DNA of 64,000 nucleotides from Heterohyrax brucei (GCA_028571685.1 CM053148.1:90170001-90234000), one strand, 5' to 3'; counted from the first letter of the stretch, positions 45,257 to 58,345 are shown. A program made the numbers and translations. The notes: generated by a model not told the origin, from the sequence alone.

Positions 45257-48200
45257 ATTAATCATCACTCCACAAAATATACTGATGTGCTCATTTTTCT
45301 AAAAGTATAACTATCGATTCTAATTTTGTCAATATGTTAGTAAATTAGTTAATTTAATAAAATCTATGTTTCAGGAATTGAAAAATCCAAATTTAAAAAA
45401 TATATACAATTATGACAAAATTAATAAATAGTTCTTTATGTGAAGAAATTGGGGAAAATATTAGTTTCCATGAGTGTTTGCTATGTTTATTCACAGTACT
45501 CTGAATATCTGAATTTAATATTTCAGGATTGGAACTACTAATTTCTGCTCTCTTTCAATTTAAGTCCCTATTAAAAATCAGTTTGCTAATTTATTGGGCA
45601 TATCTTTTATGTATCTTAACCAATACCTCAAAACACTAATGATGGGAAGAAGGTAGTTATTTTAAAGGAGAAAGCACTGCTTCCTCATAAGACTAAAACT
45701 GACTTCCTCTACTATATAACTTGATTATTTTCTTCAACCTTTCATTAATATAAGAACTTTCCACAGAATTAAAACCTGAAAAAGTGGTTGGGATTACAAC
45801 AATTATGAGGCAGGTGCACAGACTTAATTACAGCATTTACAAAATAAGTACTATAATATTAAAATTGCTATCTGTAGATTGAAATGTACATACTGCAATT
45901 ATATCCTGCAAAGCCATATTGAGGGTTGAGTGGAACTGTGCAACGTAAGAACTGAAAAAGCCAACTGTGTAGCTATTTCCAACTTGAAATCAGTCTTCAC
46001 ATCCTTTGATTAGTGAAAATGTTAAAAAGTTCACAATGAAAGTTCCATCTAGAAAATACTGTTATTTTCAACTAAAATAAAAAAATCTATTTTTAGATTC
46101 AGAGAGAGATTCTACCATAACAGTAGTCCAGAGAATACACTCATTTTTGGTTGAGTTTTAAAGAAGTTGGATGTGTCATTCAAACTGATGAACGATTTTC
46201 CAAAGCACAAGCAAAATTCATGCTATTAGGGAGAATTGTTTTATGCTTTATTAAAAAGAACATTTTTAAATGTCAATTTTTTTAATTTTTATTTTTAAAC
46301 AGCTATTTTGCAAGATCATTTTTTCTCTTCATTATGTGCCCAGTGAATTGTATAAAACATATTTTCAAATTGGTAAATGGCATGGCAATGAATATGTAAT
46401 ACAGCCCCCCAGGAAGTAAAAGTCTTGCAACATCTGTGGTACATGTTTCTCACTCATGATTAAATGTCAGATGACTCACATTCTATATTGGGATAGTTCA
46501 AGTTGTTGATATCTGAATGGTTCACAATTCACCATATTTTGAAAATCAGTTTTGTGCCACCTCAGTGGTTGAGATAATCAGAAGGGCTTCAGCTGAACCC
46601 TGAAACAGATTATCATAGTTCAGCTTTCACGTGAACCTTGACGCTAAGACCAGGTGCAGAATGACCAGGTGAGATTCATAGGAAATTAATCCAGTAACTA
46701 GAATCAGAATCTGCTAACATAAAAGATTTTAGGGCCAATTTTATCATGTGAAATGATGCCGCAATCCAGCAAAAGCCGATATTTAATTACGGGCTGTGAT
46801 ATCAGTAATTAGAAATAGATACATGAACAATATGCAAATTAATCCTAAATACTTAGGAACATCGATGTGACTAAACAAATAAACTCATACTAAGGGCACA
46901 AATGTAGTAGTTATGGAAATTTTCATTATCAGAAAGAAGCCCCTGTCTCTTCAGAGACAAACTTAAATTTGTCTTTTGACAACTGCCGGAAAGGCAATGA
47001 ATATAATTGTTTAGACTCATTACAGGAATTTATTCTACTTCACCATAATGATTAATACAAATGAACTTTATAAAACAAGACACAAAGAGAGTACTGGTCA
47101 TTGTTCAAAATTCTATTTGGGTTTTAAGAAAAATCCCTTGTGATTTTCAGCAGTATGGCCATCGAGATAGCCTATTCAGCAAGCACCTTAAGAAAACTAG
47201 AAATTAAGTATAGCATTTTCAGAAACTTTAAAAGACAGACACATTTTTTCACAGAAATGTAAGACAAAGCCCGAAGCAACAAGCATGATGGAAAATACCA
47301 GAAGCTAGAGAAGCAGTCATGTTTCGGTTTTCAAATACCATAATCTTGTTTAAAGCATCATAGATATTAGAAAAACTGCAACTCTTTGTATAGATCTCTG
47401 ATCTAGAAAACTGGGTTTTCATCACCTCAGAGGGAAAATAGTATTCAAGACCAGACGCTCACACCCACACACCCACACAGACTGCTGGTAAATGACACTT
47501 GCCTACTTGGCCTCAGAGTAAAACCCAATTTGCAAGGGAGTTAATACTTTCTGGAAATTTAATAATCAGATACTCCTCCTCATGCAGATCATCTGCAGCA
47601 AACAGAAAATCCCAAATTAAGATATTAATTTCTGTCTGTTACACCCAGCTTTCTCTGCTCCAAAGTATTAGAAAACACAAAGTAATATCTTCTGTGAAGG
47701 AATATATTCCAAAGCAAGGTCTTATACGATTCCTAACAACTCGAATAAGCAAAACACAAGATCATAGTCTAAAATCATAAAATACACTAGAAGGCAAGAC
47801 TCCAAAAGTGAGCATCTGCTAAAACAAAGCAATGTAATTAAAACAAACAAACAAAGCAAGCCTTGGAATTTGAGGACCCACCACTTCAGAAATTTAAATT
47901 TTAAAAACCCGAGTATAAAATAAGCATTACTAAAAATTTAAAAATTAAAAAAGTGAGAAAAAATTAAAAATGCCAAGCTAACTTGAGAAACAATCAAGTA
48001 GAACTCTTATAAATGACACATGTGATCATTAAATTAAACTAGTTAGTGAGAAGTTAGACAGCAGATTAAACAGAGGGGAAGAAACAGTGAATTTGGAGTC
48101 AGAGATCTATGAACTACCACAAATTCATTAAATATTTAAAAGAATTAAACAAAATAAAAATGTGTTCAGAGACATGGTGATATTCAAAACTCTTCAGTGA

Positions 48201-48388
48201 CAGGTTTAGCATATCAGTATATATAATTGGATTTTAAAAAAGGAGAGTGCTGATTGAAAAGGAAATGTAAACATTTTGAGAATTAACGAATGACCAAGTT
48301 CTTCAGAATCAGAAATCACAATGAATTCCAAGTAGAATAATGAGAGAATTACATTATCTTCCATCATTTAAACATAACCATAATTATA
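45257..48388. other. 3.1-kb repeat-free intronic stretch
   Basis: No AfroSINE, L1, RTE or LTR signature was found here, which stands out against about one insertion per kilobase elsewhere. Around 46750-46815 the sequence keeps CpGs and has TAATTA-type homeodomain motifs (TATTTAATTACGGGCTGTGA). It may harbour conserved regulatory DNA, but no function can be assigned from the sequence alone. Confidence 0.5.
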
Positions 48389-48516
48389 CCAACCGCAGTG
48401 ACCCTATAGGATGAAGTAGAGCCTCCTCACAAAGCTCTCAAGGTGTATCTGGTAGATTTGAACTGCTGACCTTTTGGTTGTCATACAACTTACCCACTAT
48501 GCCACCACGGTTTCCT
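48389..48516 (-). repeat. AfroSINE
   Basis: The reverse copy shows CGCAGTGACCCTATAGGATG and GATTTGAACTGCTGACCTTT. The tail end is missing. Confidence 0.9.
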
Positions 48517-49330
48517 ATAACTATACAAATTTTTAAAAATTATATAATTGTATATATTTAATTATGCATACAATTAAGCTTCAAGATACCAGGCCAGAGA
48601 AGGTATCTTAAAAGTAGGAAAACAGAAAAATAATTATCTACAAAGAGAGGGAAATTCACTGACAGCTGAGTTTGCAGTAGTACCATTAGAATCCAGAAGA
48701 GAATAAAACAGACTCTTCAGACTGCTAAAGAAAAGTAACTACCAAACTTGAATGTGTACTTAAGCTATAATTTGAAAACCAAGTTGAAAAAAATACATTT
48801 TTAAAGTAAATCATTACAAATTTAATGAAAGCAGTGGGTCTCCTTTCCAGAATATGTGTGCACAAACACACACAAAGGGCGCACACAACTTTCAGAATTC
48901 TCACATTCCCTGAAGCTTCTATTCCACTCCAGAAAAACAAGATGTCACCTGGGAATCAAGCAACATCAGAAAACCAAGCAGTTGGGCCTGTCTCTTGAAA
49001 TTCCTGACAGTAATGATTGTAGCAAATCACTTTGCAGAGGCAAAATGGAAAGCAGCAACCATGCAATTAGTTTCCTCTCAATTCTCATGCTTTTAAGGGA
49101 CAGTCCTACTGTCCTACAGGGTTGCTATGAGTTGTTGCCTATTGTATCATGTATGTATGTTTCAACATACATACATATCGTATTGTCATTTATTTAAGAC
49201 TTCGTAGCCAGCCATTCACCTGAGATGGAATTAATAAAGAAGGTTAAAGCAACAGCCTTGTTGTTAGGCTTTCAAAACCTGAAACTAAACTTCTTCTATT
49301 CACTACATTATTGGGTCTCCTGAAATCCAC
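48517..49330. other. Intronic sequence, little recognised
   Basis: It contains a possible AfroSINE scrap at 49096-49132 (CTACAGGGTTGCTATGAGTT) and a short hairpin at 49149-49176 whose arms are ATGTATGTATGT and its reverse complement. Confidence 0.5.
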
Positions 49331-49484
49331 AATGGGTTAAATGCTACGTCTGCTAACCAAAAGGTCAGCAGTTCAAACCTGTCAGGCACTCCTGGGAAAC
49401 TATCAGGCAGTCCTACTCTGACCTTTTGGGTCACTAGAAGTTGGACCAGACTTGACAGCAATGACTTTGGTTTTTAGGTTTGGA
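49331..49484 (+). repeat. AfroSINE
   Basis: The copy shows GGGTTAAATGCTACGTCTGC and GCAGTTCAAACCTGTCAGGC. The first bases of the head are lost. Confidence 0.88.
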
Positions 49485-49663
49485 ATTATAAATGGTATAC
49501 TTTAAAAGTTACATAGCCTTTTAGAATACTTTAGTTCATTCTTGCCTCTCTATTTTCTTGCTTTCCCTCCCTTTTTATTTCTTGCTAATTAAGAAACTGC
49601 CATACAATAGTGATACCTCAGCTTTTAATTCATATGTAACTCAGCTACACAAATTACCCTACA

Positions 49664-52157
49664 CATTTTCTTGTAAGCAACATGCAGACATATCGTGTCT
49701 TTTGATCTAAGATGGTACTTGTTGTCTCTTTATTGGAATCTTCCGTTCATTTGCAGTCAGTGTAATTATTGATAGGCATGTGCTTAGTGCCATCATTTTG
49801 ATGTATTTATTTTTGTGTTGGTGTTTTCCCTGTTGCTCTTAATATCCTGTTCTGGGTCCTCCTTCTTTATAGGTTGATTTTTCACCCTTTACAGTGTTGG
49901 TTTTATGTTTGTTGAGACTTCTATGTTGTGTTTCCTGTTTTGGTGTGCCGCATCTTTATTGTACTTTGTCGCTATCCCTGTGATCCCCCTTAATAATTTA
50001 AGGTTAAACCCAGTTTTAACTTTTACGTATTTTGTTAACTTCTTCTCCATCTGGAAGGACTATAACTACTGTAGTACACGCCTCTTTTTAAGGTGATGGT
50101 ATCATAGTTTTCATGATATGATCATGGATCCCGTCTTTTAATATGGCTTTGACTGAGTTTTGTGCCTTCTTTAACTGAGTAGGTTTCTAGATACTGTGTA
50201 CTGCATTGTTTCCTTAAATATACACTTAATGGTTTTGGTTTTCTTAGCAAAGAGTTTCTTCCAATACTTCTTGTAGCTATGGTCTGGTTTTTACAAAGTC
50301 TCTAAGTTTCTGTTTATCTGAGAATGTCTTAATTTCATCTTCATATTTGAAAGACAGTTTTGCAGGATATATAATTCTTGAAAGTATTTCTCCTTCAAGG
50401 CTTTGAGTGTGTTATCCCATTGCCTCCATGCCAACATCATTTCTGCCAAGAAGTCAGAAGAAAGTCTACAGGGCTTCCCTCTGAATGTTAGCTTTGCTTT
50501 GAGTCTTGCAGCCTTTAAGAGTTTATGCTTATGTTTCATTTTGTTAAGCTTGATTGTAATATGTCTTAGTATCTTTCTTTTGGGGTCTACTTTAAGTAGG
50601 GTTTGATAAACATCTTGGATATCTATGTTCTCTTCTTTCATAACTTCAGAGATGTTTGCTGTCAGCAACTCAGCATCAATACTCTGTATTTTCAGGTACC
50701 CCTCCCTGTTCAGAAACTCCAGTCAACCATAGATTGTTCCTCTTGATAGAGTCCCACATGTTTCTTCCTTTTTCTTGTTTCTTTTCTCTGATTTCTCCTC
50801 ATAAATGCTGGTGTCAGTAGCTCTAACTTCACGGTCAGTAAGTCTAGTTTCCATTTGTTCAATTCTGCTCCTTTGGCTTTGAATTGAATTTCTAATTCTG
50901 TAATTTTGTTATTGATCTGTCAGATTTCAGAATGCTTATATTCCATCAGTTCAAACAGCTTGCTGAATTTTTCACTTTATGCATTTTGTATAATGTCTAG
51001 GAGGGCTCTCTATATAGATCTTTTGTACTTGATCTCTGATAGTTTCAGAAAGGCTTCTTCATCTGGGAAGTTCTTTGATTCTTTATTTTGGGAGTTTTCT
51101 GGAGCCACCGTAGAATTTTTTTTTAAATGTTTTGTTAGGGATTGGTGCTTATGGGACATCTAGAGGCTGTTTCATTCCTCTGGTGTTGCCTTAACAGGAG
51201 CTGAGGCACAGCTTTGAGAAGCAAGGTGATCACTAGCCACCTCTATGTACTACAGTGACTGGGCCCAGTGGAATCTCTGGGGTTGCAGGCTCTGCCTCTT
51301 GGCTGACAAAGACACAGCCCTACTTACGGGGTCACTGAGGGCTGTCAGCCAATCCTATGCTCGGTGTCAGTAAAGGCTGGAAGACATGCTGTCAGGCTGC
51401 ACCACAGTTATTTCTCTAAGTAGTCTTATTTTAAAAGGTAAAAGCTATCACATAGCTTCCAAAATCAGTCAAGCTACCAGGTATGAGAAGCCCCTCTTTC
51501 TGGCTAATAATGGAAGCACCTCTTCAACTGTCCCCAGATACTGTGATAAAATTCAGGGGACAGACTACCACCCTGCTAACATCCCCTGTCGAGCCCCACT
51601 CATAAGGCCATACTGTGCTAAAACAGCTTTTCTGCTGAAAAAGCTCTCCCTAGCCTGGCTACCTCCCAGCCTGGGAATTAGCCCCTGCTGAAGATTCTGG
51701 TTGGGTAACTCCATCTCCCAGTCCAACAAGACAGCATCCTGGTCAAGCTATCCCACCCCCATGAAACAGCAGAATCTATGGTGAAGGTTCAAAAAAAGAG
51801 GGTGGAGGGTCTGTGGTGCTCTGAGTCTTGAGCCGGGCTCTCAAAATGTGGCTGTTCCACTTGCTGATCACGTCAGCACTGTGGCTCTGCATGGCTGCTG
51901 ATTGAGCCACTCTCCCACCTGCCAGCCAGCAAAAGGGAAAACATAGCTTGCTGGAGCCAGCCAAATCAACCAGAGCAGGGTTCAATGAAGGACAGGAAGT
52001 TTCCCATTCAGTGATATGTAGTCCCAGCTGTCAGCCTTATGCCATGCTCTAGGGCTCACTGGGTGTCCAGAAAGCTTCATTTAATTATCAATCCAGGGCT
52101 TAGTTTGCAGAGGGTATTAAGAAGATGCGTGTCTAGTCCACCATCTTGATCTTCATC
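49664..52157 (-). mobile_element. L1 with 5' UTR and ORF1 but no ORF2 body or 3' end
   Basis: Read on the minus strand it begins near 52157 with the typical L1 5' end (AAGATCAAGATGGTGGACTA). It then passes through the 5' UTR and ORF1 and stops near 49664 in the region between the ORFs. The ORF1 C-terminal part at 50291-50668 shows HITIKLNKMKHKHKLLKAAR and ADFLAEMMLAWRQW-like sequence (printed frame: SSDFLAEMMLAWRQW), typical of the RNA-binding ORF1 protein. It overlaps the L1 at 17318-23312 in the region corresponding to 22440-23310 of that copy. The missing 3' part is unusual for a target-primed insertion. Confidence 0.87.
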
Positions 52158-52353
52158 CCCCCAAATTTTCTATACAACTACCACAACCACTTCCCATTAG
52201 CTATCTGAAATGTTCCCACAGGTGTGCACACACAAATATATGTGTACACACTCCACTCCATCTAGCCTAGGGTAAAATTGTCAGACACTGTAGTTTGAGT
52301 TTTTTGCTTTGTTTTGACCAGCCTTACTTTGTCTCTCTGCAAAACAGATAACA

Positions 52354-52471
52354 ATGGAAACTCTGATGGTATAGTGAGTTAAGTGCTGTGTCTGCTCTTT
52401 GGAAACTCTATATGGGGAAATTTTATCCTGAGCTCTAGGACCTGACTTGACAGCAGTGGGTTATGATTTTC
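52354..52471 (+). repeat. AfroSINE with internal deletion
   Basis: GGAAACTCTGATGGTATAGT passes from TGTGTCTGCT directly to CTTTGGAAACTC, so the B-box block is missing. Confidence 0.8.
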
Positions 52472-53805
52472 ACAAATTTTTCAGTCTGTGGACAAGATCT
52501 TTTGATTTAATTTATTTGATCCACTTCACAGTTACTGAAACAGAACAAATATTTAAGAAATATGAGCTATCTTGAATTTTTTGTTATTCATCTTATAACT
52601 ATTTGCCCAGCAGGGAAGTAGAGTGTGATTTTAGACAACTATCAGCATACAATACAGTTTGGGATGAATACATGCTAAGAGTAAATTTACTAAAAATATG
52701 TTTATTTTCTTTAGGTACTAAATGAAAAATTGTTACATGTTATTATGTGCTTTTTCTGATCATTGATATACTCATGAAAACAATTTGAGGAAAAGATTCA
52801 AATTTTTAATAGACAGTTATACTTTGTAACAGAAAACAATTGTAATAGTGCTAAATAAAGACATTTAATTCTGAGTCTGTATAGGCACCTGCTATAATTA
52901 TACATACATATGGACACTGTTGAATCTCACATTTCAAGCTTCCCCAAGATTTTTAAGATCCCAAGAACCAGATTGCTTTTTGGATTATTTGTAAAAAATA
53001 TATGTACTAAAAATAGATATCATGGAAGATAACGGTGATTGCAATCTAGCTTTGGGAATACAGTTATGCAGATATCTGAATCTGCCTCTGATCAGGCCAG
53101 GGTTATCCTCTTCTAGGCAAGCTCACATACAGATGAATGAGGAGACTGAGGCATAGTGGACTGGCTATTCTAGTCCAAGGCAGTTACTCTTCTGGGCTAT
53201 ACTCACTCCAGAGTTCTCTACTGGTTGGCTGAAGCTTTGTCAAGCCTCCCATGCATTTTGATTTCCTTCTGCCTGAGGTCCACCCTGTCACCTTTTATAG
53301 AACATCTTGCAGCCCAAATTTCACTCCTGTGTCTGCTTATGGAACATAAATCCTGGGGCAGTTAGTACTATAAGTAGAAGAAGAGAGGCTGATATGATGT
53401 GTGCACTCGGGAGATACGTAAGAATTTTTAAAAGTATATAAGAAACTGTAGCCTATTTACCAAATGGTGTAACAATCTGCCATATGATATTTGAACTGGT
53501 ACAGGAGCAAGGAAGGACACCATGACAGATTCAAGCAGCTCTGCCATTGGGTCACACCTGTAGTCGCAGGAGGTTACTAAAAGTCCCCAAAACTCAGTGG
53601 TCCCATCAACAACAAAATAAAATAATCCTTTGCATCCTCCCAGCTCCACCAAATTTTACTATTCCCTCCACTCTGCTAAGATTTTCTTTGAAGAACTGAA
53701 ATGAACAAAACCTGAACAAAGAGAGTAATGTAATTAATATAACATTCTGAAATAAACACGCTACAAAATAACATAAGGATATGTTAGTGATTCCCCCAAA
53801 CAAAA
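52472..53805. other. Intronic sequence, no recognised feature
   Basis: The part from 53090 to 53660 is less AT-rich but shows no family I can name and no exon signature. Confidence 0.5.
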
Positions 53806-53962
53806 AAACAAATCTACTGTCATCAAGTCAATTTGGACTCACAGGGGTATCATAGGACAGAAGATACCCTCCCCATAAAATTTCCAAGGAAGAGCTGGTG
53901 GTTTTCAGCGGCTGATATTTTCATTAGCAACTCAGATCTGAACCTGAGTGCCACCAGGAGAG
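53806..53962 (-). repeat. AfroSINE (diverged)
   Basis: The reverse copy shows CATCAAGTCAATTTGGACTC and TTTCCAAGGAAGAGCTGGTG. Confidence 0.82.
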
Positions 53963-55511
53963 CAGAAAAAATTTTAGTGTGACAACTATTCCAAGAAGTG
54001 ATGACCATGAAAGTACACTGCAGACTGTTCAGAAAGATTAATAAAAGGACCTAAGTCTATCTATTGAGGAACATTTAAGACTAAAATGGGAATTTAAAGA
54101 AAATCAGTTTCACAAACACACACAAACAAAACCAAAAACCACCCAAACCAAATTTAAGTCAAACGTATCTTAACATGTTTCAACAATTGAATTACTGCTG
54201 CTAATTTGACATTACAATAACCATGATTATGCATTTTACATATCTATAAACATAAAATGTATTATATCTATAAACATAAAACATAAACATAAAAGGTATT
54301 CTAGTAAATACCTTTATCTGAGGAGTAGCTATATCTTTAAAAACTAGAACATTGCTTTGCTATAGGAAAAGTAAATGTCAGACACAATTATGCTAGAATC
54401 TGAAATATCATCACAGTGAAGTTTAGAAGCATGGCTCCCTGATTACCTACTGAATTTCTTTTTGTCTGTTAGTCACATATCCAAATACGGGGCTCCACTA
54501 AATGATCCTTAAAAATTGGAAATACAACCACACTTCCATTTGGCTGATAAGCTAGAAATTCAGCATTCAATAAATCACATTACGAATGTTTGTAATTTTA
54601 AAGAGAAAGACTGCACCCAGCAAGCAATAGCTAGCTGAGTGAAAAATTCACTGGGAAGGTTTCTGTTCTCATGAAATTTCAACTGGGAAAATTGACAAAA
54701 AGATCAGAGATACATCTACTATGAAAACAGCTGGAGAAGTGGCCAGTCACCCCCTTCAGGGTTAAATGAGAAGAGGTTGAACTGACTATTATCCCAGCCA
54801 CAACATTACAACCTCATGCCCACTGGCCACACAAACACCATACAAACAAGGGACTAGAGGGAGAAGGAAATTGTACCATTGGAGTAGGAAGTCTGTCTCT
54901 TAGGACAGGAAGTCAGTGGTGACTCCTTGCCTTTGGGCAAGTGACGATAGCTCAAAGAGATTAATGATATCAAATGGGCATGTCAGCACAGGGGCAGGTC
55001 TAGAATTTCCTCCTCTATTCAGACATCTTCTTTTAAAGACAATTAGTCTGTTCTCTACAAGTAGCTGAAGTAGAGAGGGATATTGGAGCATCAAGGTAAT
55101 CAAGAGTCTAATATTTTAGCTTAGTAAGGATAGATGATTTTTTTTTTCTCTAGGTCAAATGAATAGTACATGAAGTTCATTGTCCACAATTACACTCAAA
55201 GCAAGGACTGATTGAAACAGGGTGCGAAGGTTTCCAAGGAAGTCATTCTGAGCGTCACCCTCCATAAGGGTACTGTGTCTCCATGCTTATCTTACACACA
55301 TCCATCTCCATGAGACAGTCACACAGAGAACACAGGAGACAGCAGCAGCCCATAGAGATCACCAGCATCTCTTTGATCTCTTTTCTCCCAGCAACTTCTT
55401 TAGGATGGGGCCACCTGTCACTGGAGCCACAGAAAACAGGAGTGTAGAATTGGACATTTGAAATGGTAAATGGTACAGAACCTGAGTAGACATTTTTAGT
55501 CTAGAGAATGA
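53963..55511. other. Intronic sequence, no recognised feature
   Basis: It contains short ATAAACATAAAA tandem units at about 54245-54295. No repeat family or exon was recognised. Confidence 0.5.
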
Positions 55512-55669
55512 CCAAACCTACTGCTCTTCAGCTGATTCTGACTCACAGCAACCCTACAGGACAGAGTAGAATTGGCCCATAGAGTTTTTAAGGAGCGCCT
55601 GGTGGATTCAAACTGCTGACTTTTGGGTTAGCAGCTGTAGCATTTAACCACTACACTACCAGGATTTCC
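55512..55669 (-). repeat. AfroSINE
   Basis: The reverse copy is well kept: GACTCACAGCAACCCTACAG, then TTTTTAAGGAGCGCCTGGTG. Confidence 0.93.
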
Positions 55670-56086
55670 TAACAGAAAGAGAAGTTCAACACATATGGGA
55701 GAAAGCCATAACTGCATTAAAAAAAGAAAAAAAATCAGGTTTTGTATTACATTAAGTCAGATTACAGCAGTGGTTTGGTTACAGGGCTGTAACTCGATTG
55801 AAGGTGCTCATTAACACATTTATGAAAGAGGAGATCAATTTGGAGAAAGAAGAAAGGAACAGATACAAATATTGGCTTCCCTCATATAATACCAAGAAAG
55901 CCCAGCCACAGGACTGATTATTTTGGTTTCCTTGGCAAATGTCAGCCAGTTTCAGTTCTAGACTGTTGAATGTCTTATTGAAGTAATTTTACTCAGTCGT
56001 TGTTAAGATTCACCTAACGAGCATGTGACTCACAGTTAGTTTCCCATATAATATGGCTGCAGGTAATACCTGTACTTCTCACACTG
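55670..56086. other. Intronic sequence, no recognised feature
   Basis: I saw no repeat family or exon in it. Confidence 0.5.
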
Positions 56087-57106
56087 CTGTTGGATGTCAT
56101 CCAGTCTATTCCAATACATGGCACCCTATCGACTACAGATGGAAACACTACTCGCTCCTGTGTCATCCTCAAAATTGTTGTCATGCTTGAGCCCCTTGTT
56201 GCAGCCACTGGGTCAATCCATCTCACTGAGGGTCTTCTTTTGGGCTGATCCTCTTCCTTAGCATGCACGATGTCCTTCTCCAGAGATTGGTCTCCCCTGA
56301 TAACATTCCAAAGTATATGAGACTAAGTCTTATCATTCATACAGAAGTGTCTGGCTATACTTCCAAGACAGATTTGCTCATTCTTCTGTCAGTTCATGGT
56401 TGTTGTTAGGTGCTGGCGAGTCCGTTCTGACTCATAGCAACCCTACGAACAACAGAATGAAACACTGCCTGGTCTTGCGCCATGTCTACAATAGTTTTCA
56501 TGCATAAGCCCATTGTTGCGGCCACTGTATCAATCGGTCTCAATCCATCTCGTCACGGATCTTCCTCTTTTTCGCTATCCCTCCCTTCTCCAGAGACTGA
56601 TCTTTCCTGACATGTCCAAATAAGACACAGTCTTGACATCTTTGCTTCCAAGGAGCACTCTGGTTGTACTTCTTCCAGAACAGATCTGTTGGTTCTTTTG
56701 GCAGTCCATGGCACATTCAACTTTCTTCCTCAACATCACAATTCAAAGGCATCAATCGCTCTTCTGTCTTCTCTGTTCGTGGCCCAGCTTTCATATGTAT
56801 ATTATATGTCTGAAAATACCATGGGTCAGATGCATTTTACTTCAAGGTCATATCCTTACTTTAGAATATTTTAAACAGGTCCTTTGCAGCAGATTTTCCC
56901 AATGCAATGCATCTTTTGATTTCTTGACTGCTGCTGCCATGGGTGTTAATTGTGTATATTCAATATTCTTCATCAGTACCACAATTCAAGGGGATCAATT
57001 CTTCTTCAGTCTTCCTTAATCATTGTCCAGCTTCTAGCAGCATACAAAGCAGTTAAAAACAGCACGGTTTGGGTCAGGTGCACCTTAATCAGTATCAGAG
57101 AGATTC
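56087..57106 (-). mobile_element. RTE (BovB-like) LINE 3' region, interrupted
   Basis: The antisense 3' end runs from CTGCTGTTGGATGTCATCCA to AGTTCATGG near 56399. It resumes at 56955 with TATATTCAATATTCTTCATC and ends near GGTTTGGGTCAGGTGCACCT. The two parts join in the right order, as in the uninterrupted copy at 33582-34060. A second RTE copy lies between them. Confidence 0.88.
56400..56954 (-). mobile_element. RTE 3' end inserted in a same-strand RTE
   Basis: The copy starts with TTGTTGTTAGGTGCTGGCGA, the antisense 3' terminus, and extends to CATGGGTGTTAATTGTG, where the host RTE resumes. It keeps more CpGs (for example GCGAGTCCG) than the host copy, fitting a later insertion. No clear target-site duplication is visible. 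Confidence 0.87.
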
Positions 57107-57180
57107 TGAATTCCCCAGTCACTGAGACAGTGATTCCTCATTGTAAATTACCCAATTTGTCTCACTGTTATACGTGTCTT

Positions 57181-57622
57181 TGTCTCAGTTAGCAGATGCT
57201 GCACTAATAGAAAACTCCATGACTGGATGACTTCAGGAAGAGAAATTTTGTTGTCACAGTCCAATATACTGCGAATCCAAATTCAGTACGAGAAATTATC
57301 ACAGCCCAGTAGCCTAGGAATCCAAATTCAATATGAGAGTATCTAGGCACAGGAACCTCAGGTTCAAAGGGTGTGCTCTGTTCTTGGTGCTATTTTCTTG
57401 GTGATGTGAGGTTCCTGACTCTCTGTGCTCACTTCTTTCTTTTATATCCCACAAGCCTGCAGTTCAAGTCCTGCCTCCCCAGTACAACTGTTGCCCATTC
57501 TCCATCAACATCACAGAGGCAGGATTTACAACACATGGAAGAAATCACACCATCCTAGGACTCTTGGCTAAGCCAAGCTGATTACATGTGTTTTTGAGGG
57601 GGACACAATACAATACGTGACA
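57181..57622 (-). mobile_element. MaLR-like solo LTR
   Basis: The reverse-oriented LTR runs from TGTCTCAGTTAGCAGATGCT to ACAATACGTGACA on the plus strand. It is the reverse complement of the family seen at 21088 and 31576. It is flanked by a perfect 5-bp duplication, GTCTT, at 57176-57180 and 57623-57627. No internal retroviral sequence is present. Confidence 0.92.
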
Positions 57623-58345
57623 GTCTTAGAAGTATCATTAAGAGGTGTTTCTGAGAGACAGATATACACAGCAAAAATCAGGTTTTGGAATTTGATAAGT
57701 GTGGGCAAATCAAGCATTATAAATAAATTCTCCAAAAGGTAGAAATCATGTAGAAACTCTTTAGAGTCTGCTACCTTCTCCTCCTGGATGATCACGTTGG
57801 CTACCAAGCTACCTTTCTATAATATTCAGATGAATACTGCCTTTCTTCATGGTTGTGACTGTATCTCCACTTGGAGTATTCTACCTTGTCAGAAATAATT
57901 CACTCTTTCTATTTATTATCCACTTTTTCCTTTGTTTTAACAAAGCAAAGCATACCACACCGAGGACAATGATTTCTGTTATTAGAGTCATGAACTCCCC
58001 TTACTCATTATTTTTAATAATCATCTTTATAAACTTTTTGTCCTGGACTCTACAGTATATGTACAAAGAGTATGAACTACCACCAACCTTTTATTATTAA
58101 AATAAATAATAACAGCTCAACTGTTCTTGATGTTATCAGAAGTAGGTAGCAAATGACTGATGGCTGGGTGATTAATATTCTGGCACTTTTCTCACAAACT
58201 GGTAATTGCTCTCAGGGAAAACTTAACAAGCAGATATCAACATCAAACAGACTAGAAGGACTTCATTAGGCTTCCTCTCCATTGTTCTCCAGGATGAGTT
58301 TTCTTCTTTGCTTCACAGGATTTCCCTTATACTGCACATGTTAGG
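57623..58345. other. Intronic sequence, no recognised feature
   Basis: I saw no repeat family or exon in it. Confidence 0.5.

Noticed and set aside
49149..49176. Short hairpin as a microRNA precursor
   Set aside because: The stem is only 12 bp of ATGT repeat, too short and too simple for a precursor.
50291..50668. Minus-strand open frame of 125 codons as a host gene
   Set aside because: It is the C-terminal part of L1 ORF1 within the 49664-52157 element.
56633..57019. Plus-strand open frame of 128 codons
   Set aside because: It is the opposite strand of two nested RTE copies, not a gene.
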